Origin: Cochliopodium minus
Lineage: Eukaryota; Discosea; Himatismenida; Cochliopodiidae
Assembly: GCA_024220525.1 (NCBI GenBank)
Contig: JAMYWO010000061.1
Coordinates: 126,440 to 148,810 of the forward strand
Length of the DNA: 22,371 bases
Direction: 5' to 3'
Shown here: one piece after another, positions 9,283 through 19,378 of the stretch
How the letters are laid out: each line of letters opens with the position of its first letter
Numbering within the stretch: position 1 is the first letter of the stretch
The notes under the pieces: generated by a model
Told to the model about the DNA's origin: nothing
What the model saw: the letters and a program-made list of their open reading frames with translations, nothing else
Database searches by the model: none
Translations under genes and position numbers: made by a program

Positions 9283-12249
9283 CTATTTAGAACAATAATT
9301 TCCAATAGTTCCATCTTGAGACCAAATAGTTCTTGGTCCCCATACTGTAGTTTGCTTTGAGGAGAAAGGAACTAAAATTTAAATATTTTTAAAGAGAAAT
9401 CAACGAAAAATAAACAAAAAATTACAAAAAAAAAAAATTACTGTTCAAAGAAAGTTGGGAACTTACTGTCAAAGAACTTGAATATCTATTTTTGGAAAAA
9501 CAAATAAGTTATTATTTTATTAAAGAAAAAATAATTGGATATTAACGTTAATTCAGCACATAATTGGTCAGTTGTTGTATTCCATTGAGCAGCTGCAGTG
9601 ATACTAAACAAAATGAAATTGGAAAAAAAATTTTTTAAAAAAAAAAAAAAAAAATACCTTGGGTTCTTCGAAAAAAAATTATCAAAAATTAAAAAAAAAT
9701 TTAAAATATGAAGAAAAAAAATTAATAATTATTTATACAAAGTTGTAAGTGGTGGAGAAAAAGTTGTCAACATGAAAACCATAAGAAGGAGCCAAAGAGA
9801 AACAAGTGGAAGCAGTGAACCCTGCTTCTCCAGAAACCACTGGGGTCCATGTTACAATAGGGCTTGGATGAACATGTTCCCAACCAGACAAAAGACCTTT
9901 TAAGTTTTGAAAAAGCAAAAATGAAAAAATAAAAAAAATAAAAATAAAAAATAAAAAATAAAAAAATAAAATAAAAACAAAAAAATAAAATTGAAAAATT
10001 TTTTTTACCCCATTTGACGTACCAACAACTTTTTAATTTTTAAAATTAAATTTTTTAAATAATTTTTTTTTTAAATGAAATTTTTATTTTTACTCCCAAG
10101 TGTAGTTGAAGCTTGTACCGATAGTTGCAGTCGCGGTGAATTGATATTGAGAGTTGAGAGCGAAGCCCAAATCTAGGAGGAAGTAGAGGTGGACAGGAAC
10201 AGGTCCGATGTTAAAGTTTAACAAGTTTATCTCTCCTCCTATTGGAATGTTCTTGTCGATACCTTGATCAAAATTACAAATAAAAAATTGATGAAAAAAA
10301 AAATTAAATCTAAAATTAAAAAAATATAAAAAAAATCAAATCTAAAATAAAAAATAAAAAAGTTTAGTCATAATTAAAGAAATATGTTATGAGTAATTTA
10401 ATAAAAATTTGATCAAAAAAAAATCAAATCTAAAATTAAAAAGATAAAAAAATTTCAAAAAAAATGAAAAGAATTCATCAAAATCTTAATAAAAAGAATT
10501 TATAAATGAAAAAAATTTTCATAAAAAATTCGTTCATAAATAAAGAAATATGTCATGAGAAATTTTAAAATAATATTAATAAAAAATAAAAAAATTTTAC
10601 AAATAAAATAAGTTGATCATATCAAAAAAAAAAAAATTTCAAATAAATTAAAAAAATTTACAAGTAAAATAAAAGTGATAAAAAATAAAATTTTTTTTTA
10701 AAAATAATAAAAAAAATATATTTAAATTTAAAATTTTTTACCAGCACTCCAATCAATGTGAGCTTGTAATTGCATGATGAGGGAACCCAACATTTCAAGG
10801 TTGACGAAACCACCAGTGAAGCTGATACACTCGAACAAGTCGATGTGGACTTCGAGGAAAACGTCTCCTGTTAACGCGAAGAAGCAGTCCTCGCATGTCA
10901 CTGTGATGTATTGGTTATTGTAAAGTTGTAACGGTTGTGAAGCGTTGGTACATTGCTATAAAAAAAGATTTTAAAACAAGATGACAAAAAATAAAATTAA
11001 AAAATAAAATTTAAAAAATAGAAATGAATTAATAAAAAAAATAGAAATAAAAAAAAATAGCATTAAAACTAGATGACAAAATTAAATCAAAAAACGAAAA
11101 TGAGAAAAAAGAATATTATAACAAAATAACATTTTTTTTTAAAAAAAGAAATAAATATCAAAATATGAAAAATAAAATAAAAAAGAAATTAAAATAAAAA
11201 TGAGAATAAATTTAAATATTTTTGAAACTAAAATTTAATTTAAAAAAATTATTTTTTACTTCGTTTGTATTGATTCCCAAACAAAAATGGCCACTTTTAG
11301 GATTATTGAAAGCAGGGTAAGTGTGGGCAACCTTAGGATCAACAACCTCATCACCGCAAGTCTCTGAAGATGAACCAAATGAAATGTGAGCTTTGTCGAA
11401 GATCTCATCGTATCTGGAGTCGGACAAACTCAATAAGAGAGTATTGGTTCCTTCGGTGTATTCTTCAAAAGCGAACACTCTTCTTAACAATGGTTTTCCT
11501 TTACAAAAGAATGTTGGAGTTTGGGATGTGATGACTTGTTCAAAATAAAAAATAAAAATTTTTTTTGATGTTATTTATTTATTCGTTGAAATTTCGATTT
11601 TTTTATTTTATAAAAGATTATTTTTATTTACATGTTATCACTGGTTTGATTTGTGATGAAAATTGTTGCATTGATGATGAAGAAGGGAATGTTATCAACA
11701 TTGATGATGGATCTTTATAGGAGGAATTAAAGGAAGGGGGTATTGAAATTTGAAAAATTTAATTTAAATTCAAAAAAAATAAATATTGAAAAGTTTTTTA
11801 CCTAAATTACTTTATGTGGAGTAAATTATGGTTTTAAATTAAACATTTGAAGTATGATTCTTTACCATGTGATATTAGATGCTCCTATTTTTGAATTGAA
11901 AAAAAAAAATAATAATTTACTTTGTTCTTTATATTCCTCATATCTTTACCTTGTTCTTCAAGTACGAGAAAGATATTATCCACTGCAACAGATACATTGT
12001 AATTCAAATTATATATTTTCTTGTTTAAGCATATTCTCTTGTTATCAACAAAATATTTTCTTCCTTTTGATATATTGAGATTATATAATCCAGTTATATG
12101 GTTCCAATGAAATTTATTATTTTACCCTTCAATCTTTTATAGTCTGCAAATGCATGTTTCATTGGATTTGGTGGTTTATTCAAAGAAAACGAACTTGCAA
12201 CATTTATGAATAGAATTATAGACAACAATAACAAAATAAGCTTTATCAT
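9283..12249 (-). CDS. Secreted protein of unrecognised family, copy A (473 aa, 13 exons)
   Basis: Exons in transcript order: 12249-12126, 12063-11921, 11884-11845, 11712-11632, 11534-11260, 10955-10742, 10262-10094, 10028-10009, 9896-9739, 9665-9658, 9603-9547, 9485-9442, 9371-9283; 1422 nt including TAG. The protein begins with a signal peptide (MIKLILLLLSIILFINVASS) and is otherwise soluble, with many cysteines. It aligns along its length with the divergent copy B. Shared blocks: RICLN/NVCIN near the start, VITFITS and C.GKPLLRR, TCEDCF, W-E-HVHPSP, H-V-DNFFSTTYNF, ELTY, SQLSLN, and GPRTIW...GTIGNYC at the end. No enzyme motif is recognised; long alternating hydrophobic stretches suggest a beta-rich extracellular protein. 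Exon 3 (11884-11845) needs an unusual GTTTAA donor, so 11713-11884 is the least certain part. Exon 10 is only 8 nt. Confidence 0.82.
9658..9665 (-). other. 8-nt micro-exon of copy A
   Basis: On the minus strand AACCCAAG is flanked by AG (CGAAG) before it and GTATTT after it. Including it supplies Asn-Pro and the first two bases of Ser between TTYNF and ITAAAQ. This restores the frame and matches KPIIYFNAQ at the same place in copy B, where the sequence lies inside one exon. Skipping it leaves the two neighbouring exons out of frame. Confidence 0.75.
10263..10741 (-). other. 479-bp intron of copy A with decayed internal repeats
   Basis: This is the largest intron in the window, with a GTAAAA donor and TCAAG acceptor on the minus strand. 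Within it a segment around 10370-10410 (containing AAAGAAATATG) recurs in diverged form about 166 bp on, at 10536-10576. An AAATCTAAAAT motif appears three times between 10300 and 10440. The rest is A/T filler without an open frame. Confidence 0.6.
10956..11259 (-). other. 304-bp intron of copy A
   Basis: GTAAAA donor after GAA at 11260 and TATAG acceptor before 10955. A/T-rich filler; no gene, RNA or clear repeat seen. Confidence 0.6.
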
Positions 12250-12326
12250 ATTTGGTATACTGGCTTTCTATTTTTTTTTATATTTTTTAAATTCAAAAAA
12301 TAAATAAATTAAATTTTAATAAAAAA
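12250..12326. promoter_or_regulatory. 77-bp bidirectional promoter region between divergent paralogues
   Basis: Only 77 bp separate the two start codons, which point away from each other. The spacer is T-rich in its left half and A-rich in its right half. It must therefore hold both 5' leaders and any core promoter elements, and co-expression of the two paralogues is the natural inference. I see no clear TATA motif that stands out from the background composition. Confidence 0.6.
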
Positions 12327-13402
12327 ATGAAACACCTTTTGTCACTTTTGCTTGTTTTATTTTGCTGCACTTCTTATTGCTTATTGCAAGGAAATATCAA
12401 ATTAGAAAGAGATCCAAATTTAAAATCAAAAACAATTGGAAATAAGACTATTATTGAAGGTAAAAACAAATATATTGGAAAGGATCATAAAATATAATCA
12501 AAATACTGGTTATATTCCATATGGATTGTTATGGAATTTATAATTTTGAATTAATTTTGTTAATTATAGGAAAACAAAATGTCTGTATTAATCAAAAGAC
12601 TCATACATTGGAATATACAGCAGCATTAAATGCAAATAATACATATTTGTTGCTAGAAGATCCAAAATATGGAATTGTAAGACAAATTAAACAAATATAA
12701 AGGACAATATAATCTTTCTTAACATTCCCAATAGAATTCATTTACATGTAATGTGGATCCAACAGGTAAAAAAACAATTTCCAATTTAAAATTTCTTTAA
12801 AAAAAAGAATTCATTTCAATCAATTCTTAGCTGGAGTGATATTCTTCGAGAATGACGTAGTAATGTGTGATTTCATGGAATTGTTGAAATCAGTGACCAC
12901 ATTCATCACCTCCTCCAAATTCATGTGCAATGGAAAGCCAATAATAAGGAGAATGTTGGGATGGGTAATTCCAAAATAAAGAATAATTTGTAATCATATC
13001 TAATCATGAAACATCTTTTCCAATAGGCACCTGCAGGTTCAATGGTTAAAAAAAAAATTTAAAAAAAAATTTAATTTTTTATTTTTTATTTATCTTTTTT
13101 TGATTTTTTAGATTCCTTGCCTTTATGTTGCAACCAGTGATGCCTTGTATGACGAAGTATTTGAGTCCCTCGCTTTGAACTTGAGCGCCTCGGCAGTGGA
13201 CACCTTGAACTGCAAAGGAGAACATCATGTATGTATCGGATACAATCACAACACAACTTGTAAAAAAAAAATTATTATCCATTACTATTGTTTTTGATTA
13301 TTTTAATTATTTTTATTTTTTAATGTTTTATTTTTGCTTTTATAATGTTTATTTATTTTTTATTTTTTTATTTTTTTATTTTTTATTTTTTACTTTTTTT
13401 AT

Positions 13403-13448
<46 letters not shown>

Positions 13449-14887
13449 TAGGTAATGGAGCAATAGAACCTATCAACTTGTTCCAAAACTCCTTTTTGAC
13501 CATCACTTGCCAAGAATGTTTTGTGGGAATCAGCGCAGACATTTTGTTGGACATCAGCATGAAGGGTTTTCGCTTGCAAAGTTTTCAAGCAGGTTTCTCC
13601 AACATCATTCACGATTCTGGCTTCGTTCTAAAATTAGTAGCTCAAAAGAGTTGGGGAACTGGAGTTGACAAAGTTATGTAATAATAATTTTGTAAAAAAA
13701 TTATTATTTTTATTTTTATTTTATTTTATTAAAAATTAATATTCATTTTTAATTTTCTTCTTTATTTTTATTTTTTTTTAATTTTTTTGTTTTTTGTTTT
13801 TCATTTTTATATGTTAATTATTTTAGATTTTTTTAATTTTATTTAAAAATTGTTATCTTATTTTAATTTTATTCTTTAATTATAAATTTTATTTTTACGA
13901 TTTAATTTAACAAATATTTTTATTTTTTATATTAATTCACTACAATAAATATTACATATTTTTTTAAAATTATTTTTTACTTTTTTATTGTTAGGCCTGT
14001 CGTTAAATCTGCTACAGTGGTTGATTTTTTTGTTGGAGTGATACCTTTCCACATCTTCTTCGATGTTGACATTGAGTTTTCTAGTTCAATGAACATGTAA
14101 ACCCTTTTTGAGCATCTTACATTCCTTTTTAATTTTTTTTTTAATAAAAAAATGTTTTCATTCACACCTTAAACAGGATGGCAGAAGCACAAGCAGAGAT
14201 TGGAACTTTATCCACTTGGTATCTCCTTATTTATTTATTTACTAAATAAATAATTTAATAACAATTAAACATATTTAATATTTAGGAATTATGGAAGCAG
14301 TTATGTTGGATATCAAGCAGGACAAGGATGGTTTAAAAAATAAAACAAAATTTTTTATTTTTTAAATTATTTTTTAAACTATTTTTTGGAACTATTTTTC
14401 TTTGATTTTAAATTCATTTTTTTAAATTAGTTTTTTTTAAATTATTTTTTAAATTAATTTTATTTTTGATTTTTTTTTAATCAATTTTATTTTATTTTTG
14501 TTTTTTTTTTTAATTTTATTTTTGCTTACAAATAGGTATCACGTCCACCCAAACCCCACTTTGGAATGGAGAACCAAACTCAGCGAAGCAAGCGCCATGT
14601 TCAGCGCCTCGGCAGACTACTCGATCTCCCCCTCCATCACCTTCCACCTCGACAACTTCTTCCAAACCACCTACTCCTTCAAACCCATCATCTACTTTAA
14701 CGCCCAAGGAAGTACTGTTACTCAACAAGTTTGTGCCAATTTGACTTATGATCTTTCTTTTGATGTCCAATCTCAACTTTCCATCAATGTTCCTTTTGTT
14801 GACGTTCATTCTGTCACTACTTATGGCCCTAAGACCATTTATACTAGTGGTACTCAGACCATTGGTTCTGTTTGTGAAAAGATTTGA
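12327..14887 (+). CDS. Secreted protein of unrecognised family, copy B (445 aa, 11 exons)
   Basis: Exons: 12327-12459, 12570-12676, 12735-12765, 12831-12964, 13027-13044, 13112-13259, 13452-13677, 13995-14096, 14177-14218, 14286-14330, 14536-14887; 1338 nt including TGA. It starts with a signal peptide (MKHLLSLLLVLFCCTSYC). Paralogous to copy A throughout: NVCINQK, FITSSKFMCNGKPIIRR, TCQECF, GW-Y-HVHPNP, FHLDNFFQTTYSF, NLTY, SQLSIN and GPKTIY...TIGSVC at the end. NxS/T sequons (for example NNT, NLS, NTT, NLT) suit a secreted glycoprotein. No catalytic motif is recognised. The first three introns sit at the same places and phases as in copy A; most others differ. The last exon carries what copy A spreads over five exons and shows a sharp change in codon use near 14707. 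Donors GTTAAA (13045) and GTTTAA (14331) are unusual but are required by the frame. Confidence 0.85.
13678..13994 (+). other. 317-bp intron of copy B
   Basis: Donor GTAATA directly after AAAGTTAT and acceptor TTGTTAG. Strongly T-rich filler; no open frame, RNA or repeat seen beyond simple T/A runs. Confidence 0.6.
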
Positions 14888-15258
14888 CAGAAGAAAAAAA
14901 TATTGAAAATAAAAAATAAAAATTGTTTTTTTTTTTGAAATTATTTTTTTTTTGAAAATGTTGTTATGTACCATTATTGGATCTCTACTTAAGATACTCT
15001 TTTTTTTGTTTTTCTTTTTAATTGATCCTTTTTGATCATTTTTACTAAATAATTTTCTTTACACTTGTGACTTTGTTCTTTGTTGTTTTGTTATCTTTAA
15101 AAATTTAAAAAATCAACAATTGATAATAAAAGAAAACTTCTGAAATTTAAAATTGCACAGATCAAACTTTTAAAATTAATTAAACTTTAATTTTGCTTAT
15201 TTGTTAGTCCCGATATGAAATGGACCTGGTCCTTTTTTAAAATTAATTAAAAAAAAAG
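14888..15258. other. Intergenic spacer with a tiny upstream ORF
   Basis: These 371 bp lie between the stop of copy B and the start of the nuclease gene. The sequence is A/T-rich with no protein-like frame of useful size. An 11-codon upstream ORF (15215-15250, ATG to TAA) ends 8 bp before the nuclease ATG. A palindromic GGACCTGGTCC lies at 15222-15232 inside it. If transcribed in the leader, the small ORF could dampen translation (inference). Confidence 0.4.
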
Positions 15259-18200
15259 ATGTTCAAAGTAATATTCTATCTATCCATATTATTAATATCA
15301 TTCGGCCTAGCAAATTGCTGGTGGATGGAAGGCGTAAGACAAATTATATCAACAAAATAAAAAAAAATCATATTTATTTTTTCTCCGTTCTGAATATAAT
15401 AAACCTTTTCAAATGAAATAGCATCTGACCGTAGTAGAAATAGCAATAATGGTAAAAAATATTTTCTTAAATATTTTCCAAAAAAAAAAAAAAAAAAAAA
15501 AAAGAGATGCCAAGCAATCAATTCATTATTTCTTTCCCTCCTTTGATATTAGAGATTGAATAACTCAAAGACGTACAAATTGGCTGAAATGCTCGCAGAA
15601 CAGCTCAAAGATTATTTTCCAGCCAACCCCGATCTTTTGAACAGTGCAACATGGTGAGTAAAAGAATAAAATAATGTACATAAAATTAAAATGAATATGA
15701 TATAGGATGGATGATTTAAGAGCATTGGGATTCAAGATGTTCGATCAATGGCATTACATGTATAAAATAAAAAAAAAAAATCTGATTTAAATTTAAATTT
15801 AAAAAAAAATACCAACAGAAACAAACCATTCATAAACGAAGATAATTTTACCTTAAATTGGTGTCTTCCAGATCATAATGTAAATTTCATTTTTTTTGTA
15901 CATTTTATTTTTTTAAAATTTTTTTTAAATTTTTTTTATTATTTGAATATTTTTTTCAACATTAATCACAATTTAAAATCATTTGTTAATTTTTTAATAA
16001 AGGTTGTTTATGCAATTCAACAATGTTCCGAAAACTTTAAAACTGCAACACCAAACACTTGGTTGTTTTTATTTTCATTGAGAATTTTAACCCATTTGAT
16101 AGGAGACATTCACCAAGTAAAAAAAAAATTTTAAAATAAAAAAATAATAATTCAAAAAAAAATAATAAAAAAATTATAAAAAATTTAAAAAAAAAATTTC
16201 AAAAAAAATGATAAAAAAAAAAATTAATAAAAAAAATTAATAAAAAAAAATTAATAAAAAAAAATAAAACGATTTTTTTTAGCCTATGCATTCAATTAGT
16301 CTCTTCAACAACCGATTCCCAAGTGGGGATCAAGGAGGAAACCTTTTCTATGTCAACATTGATAGTAAACATTTTTTCATTTTTTCCCCAAATTATCTTT
16401 GATTTTAAACAAAAAAATTATGTCATCACAGCCAATGACAACATTGTAAGGTCAAATATGCATAGGTAAAAAAATTTAAAATTTATTTAAATTTTTTAAA
16501 TTTCAAATTTTTTTTTAAATTTTTTAAATTTCTAATTTTTTTAATTTTTTTTTACATTTTTTTTATTTTTTTAACCAAATAAAAGTGTTTGGGACAGTGT
16601 TGGGTAACTAATTAAAAAAAAAAAATTTTTTTGAGATGCATTTCAAACCTTTTTTTTTTACCAGTTTCTATTATACAACAACTTACGAAATGTAAAAAAA
16701 TTTTCACAAAAAATAAAAAAACAATTTTATAATAATAAAAAAAAAAAAATTTAAATCAAAAATAAATAAATAAATTTAAAAATAAAAATAAAAAATAAAA
16801 AAATAAAAAAATAAAAAAATAAAAATAAAATAAAAAATAAAAATAAAATTTAAACATAAAAATTTAAAAACAAAAATAATGAACAAAAAAAAAAACAAAT
16901 TTTAATTAGGCCTGTAAACAAAACTACCATTGGAGTTATCAGAGAACACGCACAAACACTAATCAACAGATTTCCTTATGACACCCTTGAAGAGAAATAC
17001 GATCTCACTCAAATAAACTCGTCTCTGTGGCAACAAGAAAGTTACGACATTGGTGCAGAGTTTGCTTATATCAATGGTACTTTGCCCTTTAACTCCACTT
17101 TGGACATCAATTTCATTCAAACTGTTCAAGACAAAGCTCTTGAAAGAATAGTTCTTGCTGGTAAAAATAAAAAATTATTTAAAATTTTTCTATTTATTTT
17201 CTTTTTTTATACATACATTTTTTTTTTTTATTAGATAATGGAAAGATTTATAGGAGTGGTCTATGGGATGGGGAAAACCACAAAAAATTTGTAGAAGTTA
17301 ATATGGACGATGTTGTTTCTTTTTCCAACGGAAAACTTCATTTCTTGTTTTTAAAAAGTAAAAAAATTTTTTTTTTTTTTTTAATTTTTATTTTTATTTT
17401 TTAAAATATTTTTTTGTGAATTTTTTATTATTTTATTTATTATTTTAAAATTTTGTCTTTAATATTTTGTTATTGTCATTTTATTTTATTTATTATTTTA
17501 TTTTATTTTTATTTTATTTTTATTTTATTAAATTATTTTATTAATTTTTTCACTTTATTATTTTTTTTAAAAAAGAAAATGGGGAAATATGGACGATGGG
17601 ATCAAACTCATTCGGGGAATGTGGCCTCACTCATAAAAACCCAAAAGAACCTTCTCTCTTGATGACTGACAAAAATGCCATTAGCGTTTCTTGTGGTTAT
17701 TGGCACTCTTTCATTTTAACACGTAAAAATTGTTTTAAATTAATTAAAGAATACAATGAAAATAAATTTGAAAAAAATTTCAAGTAATTGTATAATTTAA
17801 ATTTAAAAATAAAATTAAATATTAATAACAAAATAAATAAAAATAAAAAAAAATAATCAGAAAAATTTATAATAAATGAAAATTAAATTTACAATAAATA
17901 AAAATAAATTTAAAATAAATTAAAAATTATCAAAATAAAATTAAAAATAATTATTAGAAAAATTAAAGTAAAAAAAAAAACAAAAATAAATGTAAAATAA
18001 ATTAATTAATATTTCAAAATTTTTTATTAAAATTAAAAATGAATAATTTAAATTTTATTAATTCAATTTTTTTAGGAGATGAAAAAGGAAATAGTGTGTT
18101 GAAAGGCTTTGGAAGAAATAGTAGTGGACAATTAGGAGTGGCGAATTCCGAAACCAAAAGATTAATTTCGTCCATCACTCACATTCCCAACATTTCTTCA

Positions 18201-19313
18201 ATTCATTGTAGCGAAAACTTTACCTTTATATTGACAGGTTGAAATTTTTCAAAAAAAAATTTAAAAAATTAGTAAAAATTTAATATTGAAATTTAGTTTT
18301 AATTTTTAAATTATTTCATTTTCATTATTTTTATTTTTTATTAATTGTTTTTTTTATTTTTTTTATTTTTTTAATATTTTTTATTTTTATTTTTTATTTT
18401 TTAAAATTTATTTTTTAAATTTTTTAAATTTTTTTGTTTTAAATTTAGAATCTAGTTTTTTGTTTTGAATTTTTTTATTTTTTTTTTACTTTCATTTTAT
18501 TTTTTAAAAGATAAAGGTGAAGTTTATGGGAGTGGTGAAAACAGCTATAAACAAATCAAAAATTCCAGTACCAGAGCTTATTTTGAATTTAAAAAGCTTT
18601 CTCTCAAAGACATTTGCTATGTTTCAACTGGAGTCAAACATGCCCTTTTTGTTGACAGTAAAAAAATTTTCCTCTCATTTTTTATTTTTTAATTTTATTT
18701 TTTTTAATCATTTTAGATTTTGATTTTTATTTTTTTGATTTTTATTTATTTTTATTATTAAAACTTATTTTTGATTGTTTATTTTTATTTTTATTTTGAT
18801 ATTTTTTGATTTATTTTCATTTTTTATTAATTTTTTAATTTATTTTTTTTATTAGTTATTTCTTATTATTCAATTATTTTTTTATTTTTATTTTTAATTA
18901 AATGCTCATTAAAATCTAAATTAATAAGAGATGAACCAAATCTTTGTTTCTGGTGGTTCTGACCTTGCAAATATAGTTAAAGGAGAAAATACTTTTTCTC
19001 CTCTAGATTTTGATGATCTGAAATTAATGCAAAACCATGAACTTTTCCTCGTAAAAATTTTTTTTTTAAAATAAAAAAATAAAAATTTTTTTCAAAAAAA
19101 TAAAAAATTTCATTAATTGAATTCTTCATTTTTTTTAATTTACTTTATAAAAAAAAGGAATGGACAACAAGTTCCCATTTGCAATTTGACAGGGCATTCA
19201 GAGAAAGAGTTTTAGTTTTTGTATTGTGTTTGAAGCATTCTCGAATCTTCATCCTCAAAAAGATTAAGATCCCAAAACCTGTTCAACACATCATAATTAA
19301 AGCTTCATTTTAA
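15259..19313 (+). CDS. S1/P1 nuclease joined in frame to RCC1-like repeats (567 aa, 17 exons)
   Basis: Nuclease exons: 15259-15333, 15422-15451, 15553-15653, 15706-15759, 15819-15879, 16003-16116, 16283-16364, 16432-16465, 16586-16603, 16665-16691, 16910-17160. RCC1 exons: 17235-17357, 17576-17722, 18076-18237, 18511-18657, 18929-19050, 19158-19313. The sum is 1704 nt with TAA. Residues 1-20 are a signal peptide ending ANC. The mature Trp21 and the S1/P1 zinc ligands are all present: W21, H26, D71, H85 (WHY), H138 and D142 (HLIGDIHQ), H148, H183 and D187 (HSVWD). This predicts a secreted or lysosomal single-strand-specific DNA/RNA nuclease. The family's final ALAG-RLA-LN segment breaks off at VLA. 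Residues 283-520 then show about five RCC1 blades (KIYRSG, EIWTMGSNSFGECG, KGFGRNSSGQLG, EVYGSGENS, QIFVSGG), and a basic tail follows. It could be a true fusion, two damaged genes joined by a deletion, or an assembly misjoin. Confidence 0.7.
17161..17234 (+). other. Junction intron between nuclease and RCC1 parts
   Basis: This 74-bp T-rich tract begins GTAAAAAT and ends TTATTAG. It has phase 1, like the introns between the RCC1 blades. Read unspliced from the nuclease frame it has no stop until the TAG formed by its own acceptor. Retention would therefore give a 306-residue nuclease with a Lys-rich then strongly hydrophobic C-terminal tail. No start codon, promoter-like spacing or poly(A) signal that would separate two genes is obvious here. 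Confidence 0.55.
17723..18075 (+). other. 353-bp intron in the RCC1 part
   Basis: Donor GTAAAAAT after ACAC and acceptor TTTTTTTAG before GAGATG. An A-rich middle is built of AAATTAAAAATAA-like words. No gene or structured element seen. Splicing is supported because an RCC1 blade resumes immediately after the acceptor in the same phase. Confidence 0.6.
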
Positions 19314-19378
19314 CATTTCATAAAATCTTTTATTCAATTCTAAATTTCTTGAATATTATTAAAAAATTAAAAAAAAAA

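Noticed and set aside
11854-12078. 74-codon plus-strand open frame
   Set aside because: Overlaps exons 2 and 3 of copy A on the other strand. Its content is Ser/Tyr/Leu-rich translation of antisense sequence.
13227-13451. Very hydrophobic 74-codon frame resembling a membrane protein
   Set aside because: It is the T-rich intron between exons 6 and 7 of copy B read through; the Phe/Tyr/Leu run is a composition artefact.
14516-14974. 152-codon minus-strand open frame
   Set aside because: Antisense shadow of the last exon of copy B, whose plus-strand reading matches copy A.
15480-15504. Poly(A) run of about 25 bases, considered as a retroposed tail
   Set aside because: It sits within an intron of the nuclease gene, with no inserted body or target-site duplication visible. 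Simple slippage is enough.
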